64,000 nucleotides of DNA from Pachypanchax playfairii. Its lineage: Eukaryota; Chordata; Actinopteri; Cyprinodontiformes; Aplocheilidae. Under the pieces are notes generated by a model. It worked only from the letters and a program-made list of their open reading frames with translations, was not told the origin of the DNA and made no database searches. Both the position numbers and the translations under genes were made by a program. Shown here piece after piece: positions 46,801-58,757 of the stretch (position 1 is its first letter; every line of letters begins with the position of its first letter). Where the stretch lies: contig SSNP01000302.1 in assembly GCA_006937955.1 (NCBI GenBank), positions 303,963 to 367,962 of the forward strand. Direction: 5' to 3'.

Positions 46801-49800
46801 ATAAAATTAAGAAAAAAAAAAGATCAGTATTAATGTTTTTGAGAAACAGAAATGATTGAGATTAAAAGTGACTGTCCTTTTTGCAATGTTTTTTCTTCCT
46901 ACTCCATATGTGTACAGTTAAATTACCCAGATTTGGTGGATGGGCTGGTTCTGATCAACATTAACCACAACTCTCAGAGCCTAGTGGATACTGTTGCAAA
47001 CAAGGTGAGACATTAATGTAGGTCACCCTTGACTCCTGTTCATCTGAGCACTTAGAACTGACTTTTGAAAAATCTTCAGAGCCCATTAACTCATTTTATA
47101 AGTTCATCATTCAAAAGGTTATGTTTTCATGTGTTGCATTTTTCAGAAGTCACCACCTTCTGTCAGAAAAGAAAATCAAGTTTACCTCCTCCTTCTTTAA
47201 GGTTATCCTCTTAAAGCCTGCAGTTTGGTCTGACTGGGCATCTGATTTGATTCAAAGACTCATTAGACTCATTCATTGTCTGAACTGTGAAAAGGTTTTA
47301 GATACAAGGCAGACATTATATAACAGTTTGCCTTTTTGACAAACATAATATTACAACAACCAATGGCAATATGTTAAACAATGCTGTCTGACAACCGTTT
47401 CACTTCTTTGTGTTCCAGATCACTGACTGGACCTCTACTCTCCCTGACAAAATTCTTGCAAACTTGTTTGGAAAGGTAACAGGAAAACTCCTAAAAAACC
47501 TTCTGTTTGAAATGATTGAAAAAGAAGTTAGTATGAAGGACATCTCTGCTCTGCACAGGATGAGATCCAGACAAACCAGGAACTTGTGGCTACATATCGT
47601 CACTACATCACAGATACCATGAATCAGTCCAACATGAGTCAGTTTCTACGCGCCTATAACAACCGCAACGCCCTGGAGGTAGAGAGGCCTGTTGCTGGAG
47701 GGAACATCAATGTCAGGACTCTAACGTGAGTAAAAAAAACATTTATATTTAAATATATATAAAGGATATTTGCACATATGCAGCTGGCCTGGTGAGATCC
47801 TGATGATTCAGTCTCTGATTCACCTTTGTGTTGGTTTACACTGTAGGTGCTCATCTCTCTTAGTTGTGGGTGACAACTCTCCAGCTGTGGAAGCTGCAGT
47901 TGACTGCAACTCTAAACTCAACCCCTCAAAGACCACACTGCTCAAGGTAACCAAATCACTGGGGATTTTAAAATGATTCTACAACAGCACATCAGTATGT
48001 TTGACAAGTAATCACAAGATTTCCATTAATTAATATATTAGCAGTTATTAAACTTCAGAGCTGGAAATGGTAACTTGTTTTTTTTTTAAATTAGCATTTT
48101 GTGCTGTGGTCAAACATTTACAATTTCTTTGTGTTCTTTATCATTTATTTTAGATGGCGGACTGTGGAGGACTTCCTCAGGTGGATCAGGTATGATTTAG
48201 CTTCTCAGTCGGTTTTGAACTGTTCAAAAGGGATGTTAAATGTTCTATCCTTTCCTCCACAGCCAGCCAAAGTGATTGAGGCCCTCAAATACTTTATCCA
48301 GGGAATAGGATACTGTAAGTGAATAGAGCAAAGCTAACTGTATTATATTTGATTGTTATAGTCCTATTTTTGTTGTCTTTCATTAATTTATGCAGTTATT
48401 TCATATCTTAATCCTTTTAAAGCTTGATACATGAAATACTTGTGTCCTTATTTGAGAAAGTTTTCAACTGGCCTCCACTTCTTTTCAAAAACTAAAGTTT
48501 TTAACTGCAGTTGTGCTGTCAATCGTTCCATCAAGTAAAAGTGTCAAATTTTTTGTATCCATTGTGTGGCTGTAGATATTCAGATTGTAACCAGCATACT
48601 GTAATCATCTTTCTCGCTGCTATTTACATGAGATGAAGCAGACATTTTTTATCTTGAAGAAAAGTGTCTGGAAATATGTCCAACAAGAATGATATAGGAT
48701 TCAGAGAAAGGTTGATTTTTAGTGTATTTTCCAAACGTGCACACAAGATACTTTACTAACTGGTGCACACGAGATTCTAAGTGATGCACAAAAGAAACCA
48801 ACTTTTTTTCCCACCCATGTCCCCTAAAGGTCACCATACTTTTCTATGCTTGTAGATTATTTTTCAATTTGTTCCCAAAACATGTCTTTTGTTATGTAGC
48901 TCCTTATCTGTAAATACCTATATATCGGTCACTCGAAGGTAAATTTAATTTGGTTCTTAATTGGGCCAAAGTTTGAAATATAGATCCTTCAAACAACTGA
49001 TTAACTGTGATGAGTCCCCTCTCAGCTCATCCATGATCACCACTGTCCAACAAAGGATGGAGAAATTTAATAGTTTTGAGTATATTTGACAAATAGATTT
49101 GTAGATTTTATTTTGTTTCTGAGATTGCAGGCTGAGAAATGGGAGAGATGAGCTGGCGATTCCTGAGATCAAATATTCTAGAGACACATTGTATTTCAGG
49201 ATCATGACTGAGCCATGCCACCATACCTCTTATTTGAGCTGCCCAGTGTCATGATTCAGGTTGGTAGAACCCAAACGCAGGGAGCGGACAACAATGTGGG
49301 GTGCAAAATAACTTGTTTAATAAGCACAAAAACAAAGTACTGACGAGGCAGCAATAAACAAGCTGGCAGAGCAGTGGTACTTACAGTTGGAGGGGGCAAA
49401 ATGAGAAGGAGACCAGACACAAGCCAGGAAACAGTAGATGCAAAACTAATCCATTGTGTACAGAACATAATCCCAGCACGAAGACCAACTGATAAGAATC
49501 GACTTACATACAAACTGAACTGATTAGAAAACTAGAAACACCTGAATGGAAAAACACTGAACTGAGGAAGATTGATGACCCAGGAAGTAAAAATGCTACA
49601 CAAATCAAGAGACCTAATGACAACAGAGGAGACACAGGAAGCACAGTTGATAACAAAATAAAAGCATAACCGGAAACCAAGGTACTCTAGGAACAAAAGC
49701 ATAACCCACAGAATGAACCAAACCCCGGAGTCACAACACCCAGTGGTATAATTTGAAATTGGACAGTTTAAAGCCCTCATTTTCCTTGACAAATGTAACA

Positions 49801-52800
49801 AATTTTAAACAAACTCTTGGCCTTTTATTCTACCAATTGAATTTTTATATTAATTTGTCCAATAATTTTAATGTAACTTTTAAAGGATAATGATAATGAA
49901 AAGACTTGGAGATTTATTACAGCAGGTTTTGAACAGTAGTGCTAAACCTTTTGAAGAGATAGAGGTTATAGAAATTGACATATCAAAAATACAAAATTTG
50001 ACATTATTTCATTTTTTTGGACATCACAAATTGTATATTTTTCTGTATGAACAAAAAATAAAGCTTTTCTTAGAACAGGAGGCTCTGGGGTCCTTAAAGA
50101 GAAAAAATAGAATAAACTAGATGAATTGCATTTCCTGCGGAAATGCAGTGTGAATGCTGGGAGCTGAAATAAGTGAGTTAAATGCAGCTGAATGAATTTG
50201 CTGAATTAGCTAAAGGCAGAATAGAAAGCTTAAAGTAGCTGAATGGTTCAAATTCTTGTAAAGAAGCTGAATTAGCTAGATATAGCTGAAAATGTTTAAA
50301 TTAGCTGAATTAATTAGTTTAAGTTTGCCAAAAATGTTTAAGGAGAACTGATGTTTAGAAGAAACCTAACTGACTATAATAGCTGAATTATTTCGCTAAA
50401 TGTACTTAAAGAAGTTGAATTTGCAAAGTGCAATTGAAAAAGCTTATCTTACCTACATTAGCTCAATGCAGTTGGAAAAGCCTAAATTAGTTGAATTAGC
50501 TAAAACAAGCTGAAGGGCTTAAAAGAAGCTGAAAAGCTTTACATGTGCTGAATTAACAGTGGGAATCTGCTAAAACTGTATAAGCAGTGCTTATGTATTT
50601 AAAAGCATAACTGTTAATATTAGCTGAAAAGTTTTATTGAATAGTTTAAAATGGTCTAAAATAAGATGAAATGACACAAAGCAGAAAAGTGGAAGGTCAG
50701 AAGCTTTGAAACAGTTATGAGAGAAAAGATAATGAAAAAGCATTTACACAGTAATCCATAAAAAAACTGGGATTTAGACTCTGTGATTGCCATGGTAACC
50801 CAAAAATTGAATTTGACATGATGGTTCACTTCTAATGATCGAGCAGACTTCTTTAATATACTGCATGGGGTAACAGATACTACTGTGTCTATTATGTGCC
50901 ATTTTAACAGGGTTTCATGTTTTTTTGGGAATTCAGTAATGGTAACATGAAACATCATCAACTTCTCCTGGCCAATCAGATCAGTTTAATGTATTATTTA
51001 TGCATACAAAATCCCAGACGTCAAATAGAACGTTCAAGTGGAATGTTCAGTTAGAGTGTAACTGCGGACCAGATTAATCTTTTCACAGGCCGAAAAATTT
51101 CTTCCTGGGAGCTAAAAAAAAAAAAAAAAAGAAACAGCTGAAAAATGTTTTTACTTGAAAAGAGCTGAAAGAATTAAAAAGTTGAAGAGTTGAAACAGTT
51201 TAATATATTTCAATGAAGCGCCAGGAATTCACAAACTTAAATACTTTTTAAAGTTTAAGATATAACAATGTATAAAGATGTAGTTTTCAAGGTGAAGAGA
51301 GCTGAAGTAGTTGGAAAAGTGAAATGAGTTCAAAAGTTAAAGAGTTGTATGTATTTCAATGAAGCTGAATGTCGCGGTTCAGTTACCAGGTGGGGGTTGT
51401 TTTAGAACTCCAAGGGCGACCCAACTCCAAACACACAAGAGAAACAGGGATCAGTGAAAGTGAGATTATTAGACGTGCATGAGACAACAGTACAGTGAAA
51501 TAAAATGTGCACGATGAAAAACAGGACTGGAACTGAGGCGGAAGGGAGACTCGATCCTGGAGGAGAGGCTCGTTAGAGACACATAACAAAACAGCCCGCT
51601 GCAGTGTGCGGGGAATAGTGCGCAGATTACTCAGTGACGCTGAGACTGAAGCTGCGTGAGGTGAGATCCGGGGGCACTGCAGCGGGGGTGGTGCTCCAGG
51701 AGTCGAGGCAGTGTGGTGAGGTCCGGGACATGGTGCTGTCGCCACAGACGTGACTGTGGCAGGGGTGACCGCAGCGTGCTCACCGGAGAGGTGTGGATCC
51801 AGAGGAGGCAGACAGACAGGAGCCAGAGGGAGAGAGCTGGTTGCGTGTTCCAGCAACAGAGCTCTAATACATCCGTGCTAAGCCAGTCCTCACGATAGGC
51901 GGGTAACTGACCACGCAGAGGCACTGGAACTGGAGGATGCTCCAGGACACGGGATTCAAGAACGGGGGAAAAAGAGCGGGTCGGAGAGCTCACGACCGCA
52001 GAGCCCCGTATGAGAGGGAGTCCTCTTTCCGGCGGGTTGATGACCACGCAGACGTACTCAGAGCTGGAGGAGCGCTCCAGCATATATAACTGAGAATAAA
52101 AGGAGGAGAAGGCAGGTTAGTAGCAACTAACAAAACGTCTGTCATAAAATATCCCTGGCCACTCTGTACCACGATAAGGCTGTGGAAGAGTACGAACTGG
52201 CGCCTGTCTGTGGTTCTTCCTCTGCTTAAATACCCAGCTCTCTTGAGCTGGGTAATGATCCACACCTGAAATCACTGATGACTGCCACGCCCCTGTAAAT
52301 GACAATTAGTGCACAGAAACAACACCACCCACCAGCTGCAGAGATCCCCACAGTCACCAGTAAAACACAACTCACAGAAAACAAAAGCCATCACCAAAAC
52401 ACAAGCCCAAAACAAAACCCCAGACCCTGACACTGAAGGTGTTCACAAACTTAAATATTTTGTAAAGGTGAAGATATATCAATATCTGAAGTTGGAATCT
52501 TCAGGTTGAAAAGTCCTGAAGATGGACAGACAGACAGACAGACAATGCAGTATCAGGCTGCTGACAGTCTAACAGCAGGTGTTTATCAACAAGATCTCTG
52601 TGTTTGTAAAGTAAAAGGCCATTTGTAACTGAACCCTGAAACAGTTGACATTTAAGCAAAATCAATTGAAAAAAGGAAGTGAAGTGAAATTTCATCCCAT
52701 AAAGAGATGAGAAGGGTCGTTGAACTTAAATAGATATTGAAAATGAGTCAGCATTTTAAACCAGAAATCATGTTAATATCAGAAAAGCATTCATTTAAAA

Positions 52801-54340
52801 TTGACTGATAAATTCAGAAGGCTATACAGAAAAAGAGACTGTAAGACAGAGTGAAGCACAGATATGAACAGACAGTTGAATGACAGACACACAGCCTCTG
52901 TACAGCAGAAGGCCCCAATGCGTGTGTGAGAAAAGGAAACACACGCCCATATATGGAACATCCCCTAATATAACTTGATACAGGCGAAATGGATGAATAC
53001 ATGTTCCCTAACAGGAAGCCGCCGTTTAAAAACGATAACAGCTATAAAAAAAATTCTTGAACTGTAGGTGGCAGAAGGCTTTGAAGCCGATTCATGTAAA
53101 TTTTCAGCTTTCTACAATCTTCTGTTTGGGAGAAATGACGATGCAAACAGGTTGTACTTTAGCCGCTGAAGAGAACGAAAAAGCTGATTTTTTGAATGGA
53201 AGTCTATGAGAGTTTTTTCGGACCAGTCCTGCTTCTAGGCCACATTGTGAGACAACTATAGCAGCTAGAAAAATGAGAGTTAAACTGTTGTGAAGCTGAC
53301 AAAAATCCCCACTGTTTGATGTATAATTTGTGTGTGTACCATAAATGGTTTGGGTGGAGGGACATTCTTTTTGGCTTTTTGAAAATTAAAAATGAGGACC
53401 TCCCACTCTGGCGCTAGAGTGTGGCTGTCTGAAATCAACGTTCCCTAAGCAAACTACTCCCTCCTGCCTCCACACCGTCCATGATACACTCACAAATTAT
53501 ACATCAAAACGCAGGGATTTTTGTCTTCTTTCAGATGATGTACATCTTATTTCTCTAGCCCTTACGGTTCTCCTGCTGTGGGTTCCAGAAGCAGGCAAAG
53601 TCCACATCTCCTCCCTATCTTTTCCATTCATTTTATGTCAGATTTGAGGCGTGCGAGTTAAAAAGTTTTAAAAACGCAAACTGTGATTTCTCAAAAACCG
53701 TAAAAGATATCAAAAAGCTGAAACATACGACAATAGCTGAATGTCTTGTGACTTGTTTAAAAGTTGAATGAAGTTTCTAAGTTAAAGTATGCTGAAGTAG
53801 TTGAAAAGCAAAGTAGTTGAAGGAATCTGAAGAAATTTGAAGAATTTGAAGCGATTTTGAAGCAATTTCAATGTATTTCAAAGGGGCCAAAAAACTCGCA
53901 AAAAGTTAACTTAAAAAGTTGAGGAGATATCAAAACCAAAAAATCATAGCACCCTTGTCCTGAACAAGCTGAATAGTTTGATATATAAATTGTTGAAAGC
54001 GGTTGAAAATTGTGGGACGAGTTAGATGCCGAAAAACGTACGGAGATATAATAAGTAGTAAGAAGTCGGAAGAATAAAGAGAAACAGAAAAACATACAGT
54101 GTGAATGCCTTCCAGCATTCACACTATTAAATAAACCAAGATGTACAAGAGACCAACAAATTTGTTTGTTTTTCAGTATCCAGTGCCAGTATGACCAGGC
54201 TTCGTTCACGAACAACTTCCAGCTCCAGCTCTGCATCGTTCACTGGTTCTCGGAGCCACACACAAACTGAGGAGAAGCGAGAACGTTCACACACCGACGT
54301 CTCCATGGAGAGCGTTCCCTTTGCTAACCAGAGCATCTAA
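43813..54340 (+). CDS. ndrg1: NDRG1, N-myc downstream regulated protein
   Basis: NDRG proteins have an alpha/beta-hydrolase fold without hydrolase activity. NDRG1 acts in stress response, differentiation and vesicle recycling (family knowledge). Coding exons are 43813-43857, 44178-44283, 45460-45580, 45723-45785, 45893-45953, 46918-47004, 47419-47475, 47559-47725, 47847-47946, 48154-48189, 48263-48314 and 54177-54340. They total 1059 nt, so 352 residues plus stop, with every phase matching and GT-AG sites throughout. Recognisable segments are RPVILTFHDVGLNHKSCF, CHVEAPGQ, GVGVGAGAYILARFALNYP, LLVVGDNSPAV and KMADCGGLPQ. The tail is Ser/Arg-rich with RSHT, as in NDRG1. The hydrolase nucleophile position is Gly (GVGVGAG), as in the family. 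The N-terminus (MVLEENDSV) is shorter than that of human NDRG1. The choice of NDRG1 over NDRG2-4 rests on the tail and on synteny with ZFAT. Confidence 0.92.
45893..45953 (+). CDS. ndrg1: NDRG1 exon with altered nucleophile elbow
   Basis: Encodes LRSVIGVGVGAGAYILARFA. In active alpha/beta hydrolases this turn is G-x-S-x-G; here the Ser is Gly, as in other NDRG proteins, so no ester or lipid hydrolysis is expected. Confidence 0.85.
46590..46815 (+). repeat. tRNA-derived SINE in an NDRG1 intron
   Basis: The head contains a box-A-like GGCATAGTCTAGAGGA and a perfect box B, GGTTCGATCC, about 45 bp apart. A body follows with GGGCAAGATACTGAACCCC, typical of teleost SINEs. It is not a functional tRNA: no anticodon arm or acceptor stem was found. 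Confidence 0.65.
49247..49738 (-). mobile_element. Solo LTR (CCCAG duplication)
   Basis: Starts TGTCATGATTCAGG and ends GAGTCACAACA, 492 bp, with perfect CCCAG duplications at 49242-49246 and 49739-49743. TTTAATAAGC near the left end marks the poly(A) region of a minus-strand LTR. It is a different family from the CTGACA-ended LTRs. Confidence 0.87.
50147..54125. mobile_element. Large non-coding repeat with 14-bp inverted ends and iterated GCTGAA motifs
   Basis: AGTGTGAATGCTGG at 50147-50160 is matched by CCAGCATTCACACT at 54112-54125. Just outside the left end is the palindrome at 50127-50147 (TGCATTTCC-TGC-GGAAATGCA). The interior from 50150 to 51360, and again from 53700 to 54110, repeats variants of AGCTGAATTAGCTAAA and TTGAAG. 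A solo LTR is inserted at 51370-52432. No open frame of interest. No target duplication was found, so the class is unknown. Confidence 0.5.
51370..52432 (-). mobile_element. Solo LTR (CTGAA duplication)
   Basis: Starts TGTCGCGGTTCAG and ends CAGACCCTGACA, 1063 bp, with perfect CTGAA duplications at 51365-51369 and 52433-52437. It shares the CTCCTCTGCTTAA/CTTAAGTACCCAGC promoter region with the copies at 40026 and 54593. Confidence 0.9.
54177..54340 (+). CDS. ndrg1: NDRG1 terminal exon
   Basis: Encodes SASMTRLRSRTTSS, then a Ser/Thr/Arg-rich tail with RSQTHTEEKRERSHTD, and ends SMESVPFANQSI. The tail resembles the phosphorylated RSRSHTSEG repeats of mammalian NDRG1, present here as a single degenerate set rather than three repeats. 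Confidence 0.85.
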
Positions 54341-54592
54341 AAGTCCACTGAGATGGCATGTTAGAGGGAAGAAAGACCCATGCACTCAATTCAAACTATA
54401 ACTCACTCCCACCCATCCTGCATTTGCTATATTGTTTTCTTCCCATCTTACAACAACCTCTGTTCATGTCTTTTGTTCCCTCTCTTGTTAAACTGGAAGG
54501 TTTAAGCTGCAGGTTTTAACATTCTGACATGTTTGTTTTAAAATGTGAATGCCTACGTACAGTCATTGCCCCTAAACCAAATAACTGATTAT

Positions 54593-55448
54593 TGTCATGG
54601 TTCGGTTACCAGGTGGGTTGTTTTTGAGCTCCAAGTATGACCCAAACTCCAGACACACACAAGCGAGGAAACAGCTTTGCAAGTTGAACAGTGCTTTAAT
54701 ATTTACAGTGATAAATGTACAACAATGGCAAAACTGTGCTCGGGTGAAGAACTCAGGACGGACTGGTGCGGGACAGGAACGGTCCTGGGTTGCGGAGAGA
54801 GAGAGGTTAGTGACAGTCTGTGGAACCAGCTTGCGGTGTGCGGGGATCGTGCTCGTTAACTCACGGTGATGGGTTTCACGTCCTGCTGTGAGGAGGGATC
54901 CGGAGAGGCTGCCGCGTGGGTGGTGATCCAGACTGTCCAGGGGTTTGTGTGAGATCCGGGTCCGGGTGCTGTTTGTGCCTGCGTAGTCCCAGCAGGGGTG
55001 ACAGCAGCGCGCTGACCGGGATGGTGTGGATCCAGAGGAGACAGAGACAGACAAGGAGCCAGGGGAGAGAGCGGGTTGCGTGTTCCAGCAACCAGGCTCT
55101 AGAGACATCCGTGTGTGAAGCCAGTCCTCACGAAAGGCGGGTGAACAACCACGCTGAGGCACTGTGATCCGGAGAGTAGCTCCTGGATGCGGGCTAGGCA
55201 CAAGGGAAAGAGAAGGCAGGCTAACACAACTGCTAGAAACGCTCTTGTCAATAGTTATACTGGCCACTCTGTTACCACGGTCGATAGTGGAACAAACTGG
55301 CGTCTGTCTCTTGTTCCTCCTCTGCTTAAGTACCCAGCTCTCCTGAGCTGGGTAATGATCCACACCTGCTTCCACTGATGATCCTGCTGCCACGCCCTGC
55401 AAGACAATTAGTGACACACACCACCCACCAGCAGCAGAGATCCTGACA
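54593..55448 (-). mobile_element. Solo LTR in the NDRG1 3' region (ATTAT duplication)
   Basis: Starts TGTCATGGTTCGG and ends GATCCTGACA, 856 bp, with perfect ATTAT duplications at 54588-54592 and 55449-55453. It begins 252 bp after the NDRG1 stop, so it probably lies in or next to the 3' untranslated region, antisense to the gene. Confidence 0.9.
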
Positions 55449-55604
55449 ATTATGCTATCCTTGGCGGTAACAAACTTGGCCAATCCAGAACCTCTATTTT
55501 ATTCATCTTGAGCCATTCATAGGGGGATTTACTAGTGTGTTTCAGTACATTACCCTAGAAAATCCAAGTGAGCTTGAGTTTAGTATCATAAATGCATCAG
55601 TTAA

Positions 55605-56340
55605 AGCAAATTGTCCTGGTCCTGAAGCAATAAGCAGCCCCAGACCATCATACAACCACAATGTTTGACTGTCAGTATGATGGTTTTTTTTTAGAGTGTG
55701 AGTTTTTTATCAGATGTAACTCAAGACACTTCCACTTGTGTCTTATTAGTCCATAGGGTATTTTTCCCAAAGTCTTGGGGTACATGTATATTTTATTTTG
55801 CAAAACTAAAACAGATCTTTGAGTTCTATTTGGTTTACTGGGTTTTTTGCTTCTCCCATGGATGCCATTTTCCACCCAGTCTATTTCTTACTGTTGAATT
55901 TTGAACGATTGAATCTTAATAAAGACAAGTGAGGCCTGCAGGGCTTCAGATGTTGTTCATGGTTCTTCTATGATCTCCTGGATGAGTTGTTGATGGACTC
56001 TCACAGTAATTTTGGTGGGCTGGCCACTCTGGGAAATGTTCACCACTGTTCCATGTTTTCTCCATGTGGATCATGATTCTCACTGTGGTTTGCTGGAGTC
56101 CTAAAGCCTTAGAAATGTCTTTGTAACCCTCTCCAGATTATTAGAGGTCATTGACTATGTTCCTCACCTGATCTTGAGTATGTAATAATACCTTTTTCAC
56201 ACAGAGCCAGTTTGGTTTGGTTAGATGTTTTTTCTTCAATAAATGAAATTACAATTTAAAAATTGCATTTTGTATTTACTAATGTTTTCTTTGTCTAATA
56301 TTAACATTTGTGTGAGGATCTAAAACATTTAAGTGTAACC
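55605..56340 (-). pseudogene. Degraded Tc1-like transposon
   Basis: Contains AGCAGCCCCAGACCATCATA, CCCAAAGTCTTGGGGTACAT, GTTCACCACTGTTCCATGTT and TTTTTCACACAGAGCCAG, all landmarks of a Tc1-like transposon common in teleosts, in that order. On the minus strand it gives only broken transposase frames. It is older than and distinct from the element at 26187. Confidence 0.7.
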
Positions 56341-56404
56341 TTGTAAAGATGTGTAACCTGTCAAGTGTGACCTTTTACAAGATGACTACGTCCTGGACGA
56401 ATGA

Positions 56405-58415
56405 GAACCTAAACAAATGCATTCACAGTTTTTCTCCGTTGCTTTGGTGCATTTCTTACAACAGAATTTAACTTTTCACAACAGTTAGTGCAACCACATG
56501 TAGTCGTTTGAGCACAACCTAGTGGCAGTTTCATGTTCATTTTATCCAATTGCCGATGCTTTTGGACATGAAGCAATTCAGTAGGTACAAAAATCTGCAA
56601 AATGGTCACTTTTGACCTGTTTTTCATCATGTCTATCAAAATGCACTGTACTTGTACAGGCTAAATAGTCATTGTTCATACAACTAATAGTCTTCATTTC
56701 ATTGATTGTGTCATTGCACACAAAATTGGTGAACATGTTGTCAAACATTTTTTACATTCATTTTAAACATGTTTTAATTGTGTTTCCATGAAAATGTCCA
56801 TAAATAACTTTTCTCAGGTGAACCTTATCTTACACTGATGAAAAGATGAGAGTGAATTATTAGTTGCAAACAATAACAAGCCTCTTCCTCACTGTTGAAT
56901 CCCATGAACCCCCACTTTACAAGTATATACAGTAAACCAGGAGATAGGATTGGCCCGAGGTGCATACCGTATCTACAGAACTACAATACACGGAAGGTCA
57001 GTCTCATGGAAGAGGGGTGAGGATGGGGGAGGAAGGGAACCAAACCAGGGAAGAAGAGGGAGAGCAAGCCAACCACAGAGAAATTCCTGATGAAATCAGG
57101 GAAACACTTGTGGCTCGTGGTAAATCATGGCCTCACGGTGGCTGAGGCTGGTCAAAAGGTGCAGCCAAATGTTGGGAGAACCACTGTCAGTATGATTATT
57201 CAGGCATTTTGTCAGAAGAACAGGTGAGCAGACTGTAATTTAGGGTTATTCAGCACAAACTAATTTGCTCTGCAACATCAGAGTCCTGCAGAGGATGGAT
57301 TTGAGACTCAAGAAGATACTTTCCTCATTGCGTTTAGAGAGTTGATATTTACTGTGATGTAGATGAAAATATGTGGCCAGACAGACAAGAGCATCTTGTT
57401 GTCCATGATTTATTTGCAGCCAGTGACCTTCTCAGCAGAGTGGATGATATGCTGCAGTCAGCCCTTGTCCTTGACTGAAGTTGCTGTGGACCAGATGGTG
57501 ATGGAGGAGGTGAGGATGGAGTCCATGATGGAGGTGTAGAAATCCTCCATCATCTATATCAGTAGGTTGAACTTCCTCAGTTGTCGCAGGAAATACGTCC
57601 TCTGCTGATGGAGCACCAGAGCTTTTGGTGAGGTAGCTGATGTTCATCTCCCACTTGAGGTCCCGAGAGAAGATGGTAGCCAGGAAGCGGAAGGACTCCA
57701 CTATGTCCATTGGGGACTCACTAAGGGTGTCCCTTAGGGACGGGGGTGAGTTCCTCCTAAAGTCCACAACCATCTCCACTGTTTCAGCTGCATTGAGCTC
57801 CATGTTGTTGAGCTCCCACCAGGACACCAGACAGTCAATCTCCCAGCTGTAGGTGGACTCATCCTCCTCAGAGACAAGACCGATGAGGGGGGTGTCATCT
57901 GCAAACTTCTGGAGCTTGACAGACTGATGACTGGAGGTACCTGCAATAAGGTTTACTGAGCCAAAGGGAATTTATATTTTTGTTGTAAAAGTTTTTTTTT
58001 TTCAGGTGCATGATGCTGTGAACAGTTGCAAATATACAGTAAAGTGCATATTTAGTGTCTTGATTTTATTTAATTCTAGCTTTCAAAATGCTTTCTTGAC
58101 TTTACATGACATTGGGAAGCACTTCCAGAGTCATCTATCTCAATGAAAACATGTTCACACCATCTGACTTTTGACTCAAAGAGGCTGGTGTTGTAACTTG
58201 TAATTTTGATGGCACTGACACTTTCATGGACATAAATACTTAAACTAGCCATTTTGAGAAAGTGACTATTTTTTGCAGGTTATCCACCATGTTCTGCAGT
58301 TTGCACTAATTGTTTTGAGAAATGCCTTAGCAGTGGTGCAAAGTTTAATTCTGTTGTGAGAAATGCACCAAAGCAATGGAGAAAAACTGTAAAGATGTGA
58401 ATGCACAATGCAATA
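56405..58415 (+). mobile_element. Decayed DNA transposon (IS630/Tc1-like) with long inverted arms
   Basis: The left arm (56405-56650, with TTTGGTGCATTTCTTACAAC) is repeated in inverse at 58190-58410 (GTTGTGAGAAATGCACCAAA). Inside, 56946-57240 encodes a Gly/Arg/Glu-rich N-terminus followed by a helix-turn-helix-like NHGLTVAEAGQKVQPN in broken frame, a pattern known from a fish transposase of the IS630/Tc1 type. The catalytic part is missing. A Rex1 fragment occupies 57440-57955. Confidence 0.6.
57440..57955 (-). pseudogene. Rex1 LINE reverse-transcriptase fragment
   Basis: The minus strand encodes KFADDTPLIGLV (catalytic FADD intact), LVSWWELNNMELNAAETVEM, VVDFRRN, and FRFLATIFSRDLKWEMNI, followed by a frameshift in the FLRQLRKF-like part. 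These motifs are diagnostic of Rex1/Babar LINEs of fish. Both ends are truncated. Confidence 0.85.
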
Positions 58416-58626
58416 TTTTGAACGCTGGATAGCCTTCTGTTACAAGTGAAGACCATTTTGAGTTTTGTATATAGAGTTGTGAAAAATGACATCAAGGTTG
58501 TGAAAATTGTAGCAAATTGATTGAAAAAAACTGTATTAACAACAACAAAGAAATTAAACGTTTTTGGATGTTGTACTCTATTAAAATATATATTTTTTTG
58601 CATACTAAGCAGTGTTCAGTTTACAG

Positions 58627-58757
<131 letters not shown>

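Larger units (their letters stand above)
48315..54176 (+). other. Last NDRG1 intron
   Basis: A 5.9-kb intron between GTAAGT and TTTCAG, much longer than the other NDRG1 introns. It is filled by two solo LTRs (49247-49738, 51370-52432) and a large non-coding element (50147-54125). No exon-like sequence was seen within it. Confidence 0.8.

Noticed and set aside
54572..55483. 303-codon minus-strand frame
   Set aside because: It starts and ends outside the solo LTR at 54593-55448 and covers it exactly. No protein motif is present, so this is an LTR composition effect.
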